Shown piece after piece: positions 25,413 to 33,971 of a stretch of 64,000 nt of DNA. Position 1 is the stretch's first letter, and each line of letters opens with the position of its first letter. The notes under the pieces were generated by a model that ran no database searches, was not told where the DNA came from, and saw only the letters and a list, made by a program, of their open reading frames with translations. The stretch lies in the IMG/VR virus record IMGVR_UViG_3300008448_000002, positions 1 through 64,000 of that record; one strand, 5' to 3'. This DNA comes from a virus. A program made the translations under genes and the position numbers.

Positions 25413-26102
25413 CTAATCTGTATTAGTATTTATCAGGAAATCCTCCAGTCGGTTCAACCAAATATCATAATATTTTTTATATTTTTCCCCGTTTAATTCA
25501 AAGGCATTGAAATCTCCATCTCTTGATGCCATTAAAATAATACCAGATTTTATGTTTGTATTGAACATTTCATTGTGTGCTATGCTGTATGCTACAAGTT
25601 GACAGTAATAATTTTCTAAATATTCTTCTTTTTTAATCTTTTTTGAGTTTTTATAATCAATTATTGTGGGGATACCATCATATACGGCAATTAAATCTAC
25701 TGTTCCCGCATACAATTCCTCATAGAATAAGGTTTTTTCCATACACCAATATTCAGATACTTTAGATAACCCTTTATTGATTATCTGGTTTGCCATCTTA
25801 TTGACTAATTTATGAATATGATTAGTACCTGTTTTGGTCGGAATACCTTGTATCCAATTTTCAAGATACTTATGTAGGAGATTTCCTATAGCACAGGCAT
25901 CCTTTGTTTCTTGTGCCGCCTTTTTTTCACCAATTCTTTTTTTCCACTCTTCTAAAGCGGTTTTATCGCTTGTGGCAGATAAAATTGTTGTAACACTATG
26001 GAGTTTATTATTTTCTGGTGATATGTAATATCTTTTACCATCTTCAAGAGTTATTTTTTGTAGTGTTGGATAAGTATATAAATCATTGTGATGTACTGCC
26101 AT
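25413..26102 (-). CDS. PD-(D/E)XK exonuclease (RecB/Cas4-like)
   Basis: 229 aa. HSVTTILSATSD and an AIGNLLHKYLENW helix (motif I-type His), then YAGTVDLIAVYDG (catalytic Asp) and TIIDYKNSK (Asp-x-Lys core), and YYCQLVAYSIAH (QxxxY motif). This is the order of RecB-family nucleases found in T4-like marine phages. Likely acts in DNA processing or host-DNA degradation. Predicted transcript starts at the ATG (see promoter at 26109). Confidence 0.8.
   Translation of the reverse strand: MAVHHNDLYTYPTLQKITLEDGKRYYISPENNKLHSVTTILSATSDKTALEEWKKRIGEKKAAQETKDACAIGNLLHKYLENWIQGIPTKTGTNHIHKLVNKMANQIINKGLSKVSEYWCMEKTLFYEELYAGTVDLIAVYDGIPTIIDYKNSKKIKKEEYLENYYCQLVAYSIAHNEMFNTNIKSGIILMASRDGDFNAFELNGEKYKKYYDIWLNRLEDFLINTNTD
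25427..25434 (-). promoter_or_regulatory. Late promoter GATAAATA
   Basis: Minus-strand GATAAATACTAATACAG, inside the last codons of the nuclease gene and about 28 nt before the fibre-type gene start at 25399. Confidence 0.55.
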
Positions 26103-26108
26103 CTAAAC

Positions 26109-26138
26109 ATAATAACATAGTAATGAAAAAATAATCAA
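26109..26138 (-). promoter_or_regulatory. Sigma70-type promoter giving a leaderless nuclease mRNA
   Basis: TTGATT (26138-26133), 18-nt spacer, TATTAT (26114-26109), then exactly six bases before the ATG at 26102. Confidence 0.55.
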
Positions 26139-26175
26139 TTTAAAAAGGTAAATAATCCAAAGAATAGTAACCATT

Positions 26176-29100
26176 TTACTTGTTTTTATATTGCTCCCAT
26201 GCCAATGCGAACGCTAATCCCTTAGTTTTAACTTTACTCGGATATAAATCGTCAACTCTCTTTTTAACCCAATCATGTGCCTTCTTAGAAAACTTTTCGG
26301 TGAGTTTTTGTTCTTTTAACAATTTTGTATATTCTTGTAATGATAACCCTGTATTACTCTCTATAATATTTTTTAAATCATCACTAACTATTTGTGAATA
26401 CTTTTCATTTTCTGTTAAAAGGTTGGTTGCTTTGATGAAATGAGAATCGGATAATTCTTTCTCGAAACCCATTATGTCATTAATTTCTTTAACTGGCATT
26501 TCTGGTTGTCTATAAGAGGTATAATTTTGAACATTTTTAAAAATATCATCTTTATTTAGATTCATTTTATTAAATAAACTTCTCAAAGCGTTTTTAACCG
26601 TGGGGGTGAGGTATTCTTCGTTCTTCTTGGAAACTATAATAATTTCATTAAGAATGCTATTGAAAATCCCCGATGCGTCTTTTCTATCATTGCTGGTTAA
26701 AAACGGAACTATATTAAATAAGTGCGCCTTGCCAATAAACTTGTTCAATACAGACAATTCTTTATAATATGGTATTTTATCTTTATTTTTTTCTATATAC
26801 TTTTTATAATCACTATCTGTCCAATCGCTACTAACAGTTGGTTTATTAACAATACCATCAACAAGTTTAAATAATTTAGTATAGTATTCTTTTTTAAGAT
26901 ATTCAGGATTACATGCTGCTTCCATTGCTCCAGCAAACATTTCGGTATTTCTTTTTACTTCAGAAAACTTAGTATGATAACCACTACCTCCTGCTGCTCG
27001 CCATTCAATATATCCATCATTCTTTAGTCTTGAAAGATTAATAGACTGATACTTGGCGTTGGTTAAAGATTCGTCAATTAGAGGATTTAATGTATTTTCA
27101 ATAAACTGTATATCACCAACCGATTGTACGTTTGATGAAATTACCCTTTTTAATTTATCTACTACACTTGCCGCCCAATTAGATTTTTCTCTATTAAAGC
27201 TACTCAATACATGTGAATCGTTAGATAATACCAAAAGTTTCAATAAATTGAAGTCTTTGTATGATTTACCTTTAATGCTTAAATTAATATGTAATCCACA
27301 AGCATCATTAGTATCACCCTTCTCTTCAATATATTTAAATATCTTACTTATTTGTTCTAACCCCGTCTTCAATTCAAATGGTGGGCTGATTATTTCTACT
27401 GGAATCATCTCATTGTAATCACTATCTAATGACGAATCAGGCTCTAAAATATAAGTGTCTGGTTGTCTTTCTGTATTATGATAGCCATCACTTACTATTG
27501 TTTTGTATCCTGTTAGTTTTTGTATTACAGGCGCGTGTTCATGGTAATGAATAGAGGTTGATTCTTCGTCATTGTCACTATATATATCGTCCCAATATTG
27601 TAGTATGTCATCTGTTATTGATATGTATAACTTGTGTTCGCCATTTATTTTTTCATACTCATATTGATTTCCCATTCTTTTAAGAATAAATATAAAAAAA
27701 TCTTTCATAGTATCAAATTGTTCAGGCATGTTAGTAGAAAAATATTCTTCAAACAATTCATCAATTTTTCCTCCAACATCCGTATAATTTTCATTAGTGA
27801 AAGATAGCATCTCTATTACTATATCAATCATCTCACTATTATCATTAGTCATTGTAGACAAATTTAGTAAGTATTTTTTATCATGAAGACTAATCACATA
27901 ATTTTCATCGCCTAAAAGATAATCCGTTGATTTCAAAAAAGTATTTTTAATAATACTATCATAATCTTTTATAAAAGAATGTATTCTTTTTCTATCAAAC
28001 ATCCATGATAATTTTATTTCAGAAAATGCCTCATAATAGTTGTCAAAATCATCAACATTCTCAAAAAGACCTTGAATATCATCAACCAAGTGTGACTCAC
28101 ACGAAATATCAGACAGCACCCATTCTTTTTGTGGGTTGGGAGCATTTGGTTCATAATCATCTGGTAGTTCCCCCGTTGATGATACATAACACTCTGCTTC
28201 AAATCCCATGACAATATCTGTTAAATTGTCCTTCTTAAACATTTTTTCATTAAGTTGTTGTTCTTTTAACAATTTTGTATAATCTTCTAACGATAGACCA
28301 GATTTACGTTCGATTAATTTTTTTAAATCTCCCGTAATAACTTTTGAATATTTTTCATTTTCTATTAAAAGATTAGTTACCTTAATGAAATGAGAGTCGG
28401 ACAACTCTTTAATACCTAGTATTTTCTGTATAATATCAAATGATAATACCATAGATGAATATCTTTCAATCATCTCAAAGTCATCTTTTGTTATGTCAAG
28501 TTTTTTAGCTATAGTACGGATAGCCAATAAATCCTTTGGTGGTATTTTATTTCCCCTTTTAATCGTATATTTATAAACATCATATAATAGCCTAGAAAAT
28601 TGTAATATAGTCTGCTCTCTACTCATATTACCAAGGTGAGCATACCTACTATCCAAATCTACCCCATTGATATATGAAGATAATGTGTATAATTCCTTAT
28701 AAAATGGAATATTAGATGAAAACTTCTTTAAATATTTTATAACATCATTGTTTGTCGTTGGTGTATCTTGATTATTAACAATACCATCAACAAGTTTGAA
28801 TAATTTTGTATAATATTCTTTTTTCATATAATCTGGATTACATGCTGCTTCCATTGCTCCAGCAAATTGTTCAATGTTGCGTTTTACTTCGGAAAACTTA
28901 GTATGATAGCCACTTCCTCCCGCCGCTCGCCACTCAATATATCCACTATTCTTTAATCTGGATAGGTTAATAGACTGATATTTTTCATTAGTGAAATAAT
29001 TATCAATGAGTGGATTTAAAATAATTTCAATTCGCTCTAAATCAATCACCTTATTTAATGTTGTTGATATCGTTTTTCTTAATTTTTCTACTGTGCTCCC

Positions 29101-31098
29101 TGCCCATCTTGATTTTTCTCTATCGAAACTACTCAATACATGTGAGTCATTTGATAAAACTAATAATTTCAATAAGTTAAAGTCTTTATAACCTTTTCCT
29201 CTAATGCTTAAATTGATATGTAGACCTGTTGCCTCGTTTGTGTTGCCATTCTTTTGTATGTAATTAAATATTTTATTGATTTGTTCTAAACCAGTTTTTA
29301 ATTCAAATGGTGGACTAATGATTTCTACGGGTACTAAACCATCATAACTACTGTCTAAAGACGAATCTGGTTCTAAAATATAAGTATCTGGTCTTCTTTC
29401 GGTATGATGGTAGCCATCACTTACTATTGTTTCATACCCTGTTAATTTTTCTATTTTTGGGGCATGTTGATGATAGTGTTCTGATTGTTCTTCTTCCTCG
29501 TCTTCATCATATTGTGTTATGTCGTCCCAATATTCTAATGTTCCCTGTGAAGTATCAATAACTAATTTATATTCACCTCTTTCGTTAGTGTATACTGAAC
29601 CACTACCATCCAATTCTGTAATTACATCTATCATCACTTGATTTAATGATTTATAATACTCTTTGTAAAATGTTTCTTTATCATACATAGTATCAAACAT
29701 ACGTTGTATATGATACTGAATATCCATATGTGAATCATTTTGTTTTTTAAGTAACAGGTAGATTATTTCTATCATATTACTATCATTGTCAGTAATATTA
29801 TCGAAATCCAATGGATAATAAGTCCCGCCATATGCTCTAAAATAACGATTATTGTCATTTTCTTTAAAAGCGGCTGTTCTTGATTCTTTAAATATTCTTA
29901 TTATATCTTTTTCATCTTTTTTAATAAAGTTTTTTATATGTTCATCTTCGCCGTCTAATTGCCATTCTTTATACTTTTCATCTATTATTCCTCTATAAGA
30001 ATAAGTGTGCTCACCAACATTGTCTAAATAATCTTGTATAGTATAAACCCATTCTTCAATATCACTAGGAGAAGTAACAGATTTTAAATCAATAGTCGTA
30101 CTTGGTGTCCCATCACCTTCTTCTCTGGCACTTTGCTTGGCATACGCGCTATATGAAGCAGTAACATAACACTCTGCTTCAAATCCCATGACAATATCGT
30201 TGAGATTGTCTTTCTTAAACATTTTTTCATTTAACATTTCAAAATGTTCTGTGAGGTTTTCTATCTCGGTAACATCAATAATACCATCATCAACAAATTC
30301 ATCATATGTTTCATCATCGGTATAGATAACATCGGGATTTTTATTAGTAAATATCAAGGTTTTTAAATCATCAATACTATATTCTGTACAACCGCCAAAC
30401 TTGTTTTTAAAATCATGGCAAGATTCTTTATAGGCGTTAATCGCCGCCTGTTTGTTTTTAAAGCCTATCATGAACTTATCTTCATCAAACTTCATTCCAA
30501 CTTTATCTAGTTGATGTATGACGAATATAGGGGCATTCTTAACGGGTTTCGTATTCAAAAAGAAATCTAATTCTTCACCATCGGGAGAAATAGTATTAAC
30601 TATACTACCATAATGATAAACTTGTTCTCTTGACCATTCTTCACCATCATCATTAACCCCTTTACGAATATCTCCAGCAAGGGTTTCAATGTTAAGTTTA
30701 ATTCCATGATAGTTTACAACTTTTTTTGGTTTGATAGAATCTCGTAATTCTTTACTATTAACCCAAAAATATTCAAAAATATCATTATATTGTTCAGTAA
30801 ATACATCTTTAATAAAATTAGAAAATCTTAAAACCTTTGAACCGTCTTCAAATACATTATTATTCTTAATGAAATCATTTACTAACAAGGATAATTCGTT
30901 ATTATCTGATTCTAATTTTGGTAGTTTTGGAAAATATACATCATTATATTGTTGCTCCGCAGTCATCAAGTACTTGATACATACCGTTTTAAGAGTTTCC
31001 TTAATAGTATATTCATCTTTAAAATCAATATCTTTTTTTGTTTCGGGATGATTCAATATTAAATCTAAATATTGTTTCCATGTTGCCAGTTCTACCAT
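26176..31098 (-). CDS. Giant polyvalent protein: pyrophosphatase-like domain plus two amidoligase domains
   Basis: 1640 aa from the ATG at 31098 (GGGAG five bases upstream; the frame is open from a TTG 12 nt earlier). Residues about 129-251 match the InPase domain of polyvalent proteins (HGIKLNIETLAGD, YHYGSIVNT, GEELDFFLN, FDEDKFMIGF). Two diverged copies of a putative amidoligase (COOH-NH2 ligase, ATP-dependent) follow at about 289-948 and 949-1600. Each starts LNEKMFKKDNL-DIVMGFEAE and contains EPDSSLDS, PVEIISPPFE, GLHINLSI and EWRAAGGSGYHTK. A basic C-terminal tail (HDWVKKRVDDLYPSKVK) closes it. Polyvalent proteins are thought to enter the host with the DNA. Virion packaging is inferred. 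Confidence 0.7.
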   Translation of the reverse strand: MVELATWKQYLDLILNHPETKKDIDFKDEYTIKETLKTVCIKYLMTAEQQYNDVYFPKLPKLESDNNELSLLVNDFIKNNNVFEDGSKVLRFSNFIKDVFTEQYNDIFEYFWVNSKELRDSIKPKKVVNYHGIKLNIETLAGDIRKGVNDDGEEWSREQVYHYGSIVNTISPDGEELDFFLNTKPVKNAPIFVIHQLDKVGMKFDEDKFMIGFKNKQAAINAYKESCHDFKNKFGGCTEYSIDDLKTLIFTNKNPDVIYTDDETYDEFVDDGIIDVTEIENLTEHFEMLNEKMFKKDNLNDIVMGFEAECYVTASYSAYAKQSAREEGDGTPSTTIDLKSVTSPSDIEEWVYTIQDYLDNVGEHTYSYRGIIDEKYKEWQLDGEDEHIKNFIKKDEKDIIRIFKESRTAAFKENDNNRYFRAYGGTYYPLDFDNITDNDSNMIEIIYLLLKKQNDSHMDIQYHIQRMFDTMYDKETFYKEYYKSLNQVMIDVITELDGSGSVYTNERGEYKLVIDTSQGTLEYWDDITQYDEDEEEEQSEHYHQHAPKIEKLTGYETIVSDGYHHTERRPDTYILEPDSSLDSSYDGLVPVEIISPPFELKTGLEQINKIFNYIQKNGNTNEATGLHINLSIRGKGYKDFNLLKLLVLSNDSHVLSSFDREKSRWAGSTVEKLRKTISTTLNKVIDLERIEIILNPLIDNYFTNEKYQSINLSRLKNSGYIEWRAAGGSGYHTKFSEVKRNIEQFAGAMEAACNPDYMKKEYYTKLFKLVDGIVNNQDTPTTNNDVIKYLKKFSSNIPFYKELYTLSSYINGVDLDSRYAHLGNMSREQTILQFSRLLYDVYKYTIKRGNKIPPKDLLAIRTIAKKLDITKDDFEMIERYSSMVLSFDIIQKILGIKELSDSHFIKVTNLLIENEKYSKVITGDLKKLIERKSGLSLEDYTKLLKEQQLNEKMFKKDNLTDIVMGFEAECYVSSTGELPDDYEPNAPNPQKEWVLSDISCESHLVDDIQGLFENVDDFDNYYEAFSEIKLSWMFDRKRIHSFIKDYDSIIKNTFLKSTDYLLGDENYVISLHDKKYLLNLSTMTNDNSEMIDIVIEMLSFTNENYTDVGGKIDELFEEYFSTNMPEQFDTMKDFFIFILKRMGNQYEYEKINGEHKLYISITDDILQYWDDIYSDNDEESTSIHYHEHAPVIQKLTGYKTIVSDGYHNTERQPDTYILEPDSSLDSDYNEMIPVEIISPPFELKTGLEQISKIFKYIEEKGDTNDACGLHINLSIKGKSYKDFNLLKLLVLSNDSHVLSSFNREKSNWAASVVDKLKRVISSNVQSVGDIQFIENTLNPLIDESLTNAKYQSINLSRLKNDGYIEWRAAGGSGYHTKFSEVKRNTEMFAGAMEAACNPEYLKKEYYTKLFKLVDGIVNKPTVSSDWTDSDYKKYIEKNKDKIPYYKELSVLNKFIGKAHLFNIVPFLTSNDRKDASGIFNSILNEIIIVSKKNEEYLTPTVKNALRSLFNKMNLNKDDIFKNVQNYTSYRQPEMPVKEINDIMGFEKELSDSHFIKATNLLTENEKYSQIVSDDLKNIIESNTGLSLQEYTKLLKEQKLTEKFSKKAHDWVKKRVDDLYPSKVKTKGLAFALAWEQYKNK
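26285..30235 (-). repeat. Internal duplication of the amidoligase unit
   Basis: Two direct coding copies of about 1.97 kb (about 28250-30235 and 26285-28250). Near-identical words in both include FKKDNL, HYH-HAP-I-KLTGY, SDGYH-TER-PDTYI, FTxLFKLVDGIVN-like segments and ELSDSHFIKxTNLL at the ends. Enough divergence exists to indicate an old duplication. Confidence 0.8.
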
Positions 31099-31418
31099 TT
31101 TAACTCCCAAAAGAATGTATTGTTTGTGTTTGTATTAAGTTTTCTTACTATTGAATATCCCAAGTCTTGAAAATATTTAATGACCGTATTCATCTGGTCG
31201 TCTAAAACTTTATTTACAGAGGTTGCTTTCCATGAATTATAATATGCCTGTCCCGTGTCACTTGCCGTCATTACTGTACCTGTATTAACAGTTGCCGTAA
31301 ATAATTGTAAAGCTATTTGGTCAAGTACTTTTCTCTCTAATGTTCTAATTTCATTAAAAACCAATGATGTATTAAAGGATAACATATTGGCATTACTCGC
31401 AGTTGGAAATATACTCAT
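31092..31418 (-). CDS. Conserved phage virion-associated small protein
   Basis: 108 aa. FNEIRTLERKVLDQI, YYNSWKATSVNK, QMNTVIKYFQDLGYSI and RKLNTNTNNTFFWEL resemble a short protein found repeatedly in marine T4-like genomes. Overlaps the start of the giant gene by seven bases and its own ATG overlaps the upstream stop. Role unknown. Confidence 0.5.
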   Translation of the reverse strand: MSIFPTASNANMLSFNTSLVFNEIRTLERKVLDQIALQLFTATVNTGTVMTASDTGQAYYNSWKATSVNKVLDDQMNTVIKYFQDLGYSIVRKLNTNTNNTFFWELKW

Positions 31419-31753
31419 TTAATAGACCTCTTCGCTGTTTTGGTTGCCATTTTCTCGATAGTTCCTTGAAAGTTTTTCTGTTTATTTTTAGTTTCTGAAT
31501 TACCTTTAAAGTAAACAATATCTCCAACTTTTGGAAATGAACTGTCTGATTCTACTTTTTCCACTACAGGAATAGTAATCAAGGTATTTTTAATGACATC
31601 ATTATCTAAAACCATGTTCAAAGATGATTTATTAAGAATGCCTTTAAGTTGTTTAAAGGTTATGAACCCAACACCTTTTTGGCTAATAGGAAGAAGGATG
31701 TTCAAAAGAACATCCCTCAATTCAAAATCATCATTATCTTCAAAGATTTTCAT
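31415..31753 (-). CDS. Hypothetical protein, late-type cluster
   Basis: 112 aa, acidic start MKIFEDNDDFELRD, then a winged-helix-like stretch (FITFKQLKGILNKSS) and an SH3-like strand pair (PKVGDIVYFKGN) near the basic C terminus. Not recognised. ATGA overlap with the following gene. Confidence 0.5.
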   Translation of the reverse strand: MKIFEDNDDFELRDVLLNILLPISQKGVGFITFKQLKGILNKSSLNMVLDNDVIKNTLITIPVVEKVESDSSFPKVGDIVYFKGNSETKNKQKNFQGTIEKMATKTAKRSIK

Positions 31754-31754
31754 A

Positions 31755-32618
31755 CTATTTCTTCTTACTTTTAATCCACTCTGCCAATTTCTTAGGGTCT
31801 TCTTTTTTCTTATTTAGAATTTTACTTTTGAAGTCAAAATACTGTTCTTTGTTCATCTTTTGGGCAGATTCAGTTAAAATCCATCTTACCAAAGTATCAA
31901 TGGATTCATTAACACCTTCGAGTTTTTTATACGCCATTGCTGGAATAAACATAGTTGTTTGTTTATTGCCTTTTTTTAACACAACAGTAATACCATCTTT
32001 TTTAATATCAACAACAGTAGTAACTAAATCAGGAAAATTATATTTCAGTTCTTCAAAATATTTCTTTTCGATGGGATTCAAAGGAGATTTACTATTTTTT
32101 TCCAAATAATCCGCCATTGCCGTCTTTAATACTTTTACTTTATCACCTTTTTTAACATCATCGGCGGATTCTTTAAGTTTTCTACCAACTGGTTCATCTT
32201 CTTCGCCAGCAGCAGTAGGCACAGCTCCAAATCCATCATCCATTTCTTCTTCTTGAGGGGCAACTTCAACAGCATCATTGGAATCATCATATGCCATGTC
32301 ACTAAAGTTTCCTTCGCTAGAAACATCAAAATTACCTTCTAAACCAGTGATGAAATCACTAATTTTATCTTTTGATACTCTTAACTGTTCAATAGATGAA
32401 TCAAGCTCGGATTTTACAAGTTGTTCAAAATCATCAGACAACTTTTCACCAAATACAGTTCTCATTGTATCGGCAAGAGGCATGGTATCTTCGATTTCGA
32501 TTTCTGCCAATCGCTCGATTGCTTTTTGTATGTTATTGATTAAGTCTTTTGCCGCAAGAATAACTTCTGCTTTTTGTAGACCATCTTCTAATAGTAATGA
32601 TATTTTATTGTGTCTCAT
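31755..32618 (-). CDS. Conserved T4-like head/core-type protein
   Basis: 287 aa. N terminus MRHNKISLLLEDGLQKAEVI, followed by AKDLINNIQKAIERLAEIE and a long acidic helical region (about 50-150), then a small C-terminal beta/alpha domain. Similar acidic proteins beginning NKISLLLE-GLQKAEVILAAKDL occur in marine T4-like phages. LLE-D near residue 11 has the LxE form cut by T4 gp21 prohead protease, so a core or internal head protein is possible. Function unproven. Confidence 0.55.
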   Translation of the reverse strand: MRHNKISLLLEDGLQKAEVILAAKDLINNIQKAIERLAEIEIEDTMPLADTMRTVFGEKLSDDFEQLVKSELDSSIEQLRVSKDKISDFITGLEGNFDVSSEGNFSDMAYDDSNDAVEVAPQEEEMDDGFGAVPTAAGEEDEPVGRKLKESADDVKKGDKVKVLKTAMADYLEKNSKSPLNPIEKKYFEELKYNFPDLVTTVVDIKKDGITVVLKKGNKQTTMFIPAMAYKKLEGVNESIDTLVRWILTESAQKMNKEQYFDFKSKILNKKKEDPKKLAEWIKSKKK

Positions 32619-32895
32619 ATTTTCCTCTTTTTGATTTTGAGCGTTTTGGGGCGACTTCTCTAAGAATAATTCTCATTGATTCCATGATAAGTGTATTTTT
32701 TCTATAAACTTTATCTTCTATTGATATGGATGGATTAATATAAGACAAATGTTTATTTTTATCTTCATATAATTTAAATATTCTCTTTGCCTCATTAATG
32801 TCATCTACCGACAATGACAAATCAAACTCTTCTCTAAGCATGGAGTTGAATTGTTTCAATGTATTATCAGTTGTATGAATATCGTCAATGAGCAT
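32605..32895 (-). CDS. Hypothetical protein
   Basis: 96 aa if started at MLIDDIHTTDN (32895), which has GGAA ten bases upstream. A GTG at 32925 would add ten residues but lies only three bases from the late promoter TATAAATA. Contains FDLSLSVDDINEAKRIF and a very basic tail (KRSKSKRGKYE). Unknown. Confidence 0.5.
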   Translation of the reverse strand: MLIDDIHTTDNTLKQFNSMLREEFDLSLSVDDINEAKRIFKLYEDKNKHLSYINPSISIEDKVYRKNTLIMESMRIILREVAPKRSKSKRGKYETQ

Positions 32896-32928
32896 CAGGG
32901 AATTGTTCCAAATAACTAGTTTCACATA

Positions 32929-32936
32929 TATTTATA
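32929..32936 (-). promoter_or_regulatory. Late promoter TATAAATA
   Basis: Minus-strand TATAAATATATG. It argues for the downstream start at 32895 rather than the GTG at 32925, giving a leader of about 30 nt. Confidence 0.65.
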
Positions 32937-32942
32937 AAAAAA

Positions 32943-33152
32943 CTAATCTTTGGGTGCTCGAATGTAAACTAAACAGTTATTATACTTTTTCTTCAATAAA
33001 ATATCATTAATATATAATTTTTGGGCAAGAATTTTCTCTCTGTCTGTTAAATCCTTTGAGTAGACAAACTTATTTTGTTCTATTTTTTCTAACAATTCAG
33101 CTTGTTCATTATCAATAATGACTTGTTTATCTTTTATTATTGCGATTCGCAT
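32943..33152 (-). CDS. Small hypothetical protein
   Basis: 69 aa, MRIAIIKDKQVIIDNEQ start, charged helix (AELLEKIEQNKF) and basic middle (LLKKKYNNC). Overlaps the end of the upstream gene by 26 nt. Not recognised. Confidence 0.5.
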   Translation of the reverse strand: MRIAIIKDKQVIIDNEQAELLEKIEQNKFVYSKDLTDREKILAQKLYINDILLKKKYNNCLVYIRAPKD

Positions 33153-33645
33153 TTTTCAAGTTCTCTATATCATTTTGTAACTGTATAATTCTCTTGTCGA
33201 TTATACCTTCGGATATTAGTGTTTTTACAGCATTTTCTAATGTGTGGAGATTTTGGGCAACTTTATATGATTTTGAATTATTTGTACCTGCGAGCTTCAA
33301 TACACTATCAATCTCATAGATAGTGTTACAATCATTTAATGATTCTTCAATTTCTTTAATCTTATCATTTCTATTATAATCTTTTTTAGACGTATGACTT
33401 CCAGCACCCGATTTAAACTTAGATGCCATCACTAAATGATTTCTTGGTTGTCTTGTGTCCTTTTTCATAATTCTATATTTCTTTAACATTTTCTCGAAAT
33501 TACTATAGCTATTATATATATCATTATCTCCAATAATATCAAGTAATTTCATGTAATCATCACCATCTAACATATAAAGAAACTTTTTAGCTGTCATTTC
33601 ATCTAAGCCATATTTTCCTAAAATTGAGATAAAAGATAATGTCAT
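33127..33645 (-). CDS. Hypothetical protein with C-terminal coiled coil
   Basis: 172 aa from the ATG at 33645 (GGAAAA just upstream; an ATG 12 nt earlier lacks a ribosome site). Helical N-terminal domain (YGLDEMTAKKFLYML), a basic linker (KFKSGAGSHTSKKDYN) and a C-terminal coiled coil (RIIQLQNDIENLKNANRN). Late promoter upstream. Function unknown. Confidence 0.5.
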   Translation of the reverse strand: MTLSFISILGKYGLDEMTAKKFLYMLDGDDYMKLLDIIGDNDIYNSYSNFEKMLKKYRIMKKDTRQPRNHLVMASKFKSGAGSHTSKKDYNRNDKIKEIEESLNDCNTIYEIDSVLKLAGTNNSKSYKVAQNLHTLENAVKTLISEGIIDKRIIQLQNDIENLKNANRNNKR

Positions 33646-33674
33646 TATTTTTTCCATTAAGTTGTACTATCAAC

Positions 33675-33697
33675 TATTTATGTAAAAATCATAAATA
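33675..33697. promoter_or_regulatory. Divergent pair of late promoters
   Basis: Minus-strand CATAAATA at 33682-33675 faces the gene at 33645; plus-strand CATAAATA at 33690-33697 faces the holin-like gene. Only seven bases separate the two. Confidence 0.65.
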
Positions 33698-33722
33698 ATA
33701 ATATAATGCGGAGGGCTTAGTC

Positions 33723-33971
33723 ATAGATACTGTTGTCACATATATTTTAAAGTCTTTATCCACTGGTGGAGTAGAAGCTATTATAGCTTTGCTAGTTGCC
33801 ATCATTGCCTTCCTCATTTGGGATAGAATGGGACTTAATAAAAAATTAACTAAAAAAGAAGAAAAACTAGAAAAATTAATAGAAGATTATTATGAAAGTA
33901 ATGAATCAGTAATAACGGCATTAAGCGGTATTAAATTGGCATTAACAAAATTGGGAAATAAAATCAAATGA
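33723..33971 (+). CDS. Holin-like membrane/coiled-coil protein, possible AUA start
   Basis: About 82 aa. An N-terminal amphipathic segment (IDTVVTYILKSLSTGG), one TM helix (AIIALLVAIIAFLIW), then a Lys/Glu coiled coil (LTKKEEKLEKLIEDYY), resembling the BhlA/UviB holin-like layout. No ATG precedes the TM in this frame. A strong GGAGG at 33710-33714 sits eight bases before an in-frame ATA at 33723. Alternatives are TTG at 33789, inside the TM, or ATG at 33828. The stop overlaps the PAS gene as ATGA. Confidence 0.5.
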   Translation: MDTVVTYILKSLSTGGVEAIIALLVAIIAFLIWDRMGLNKKLTKKEEKLEKLIEDYYESNESVITALSGIKLALTKLGNKIK

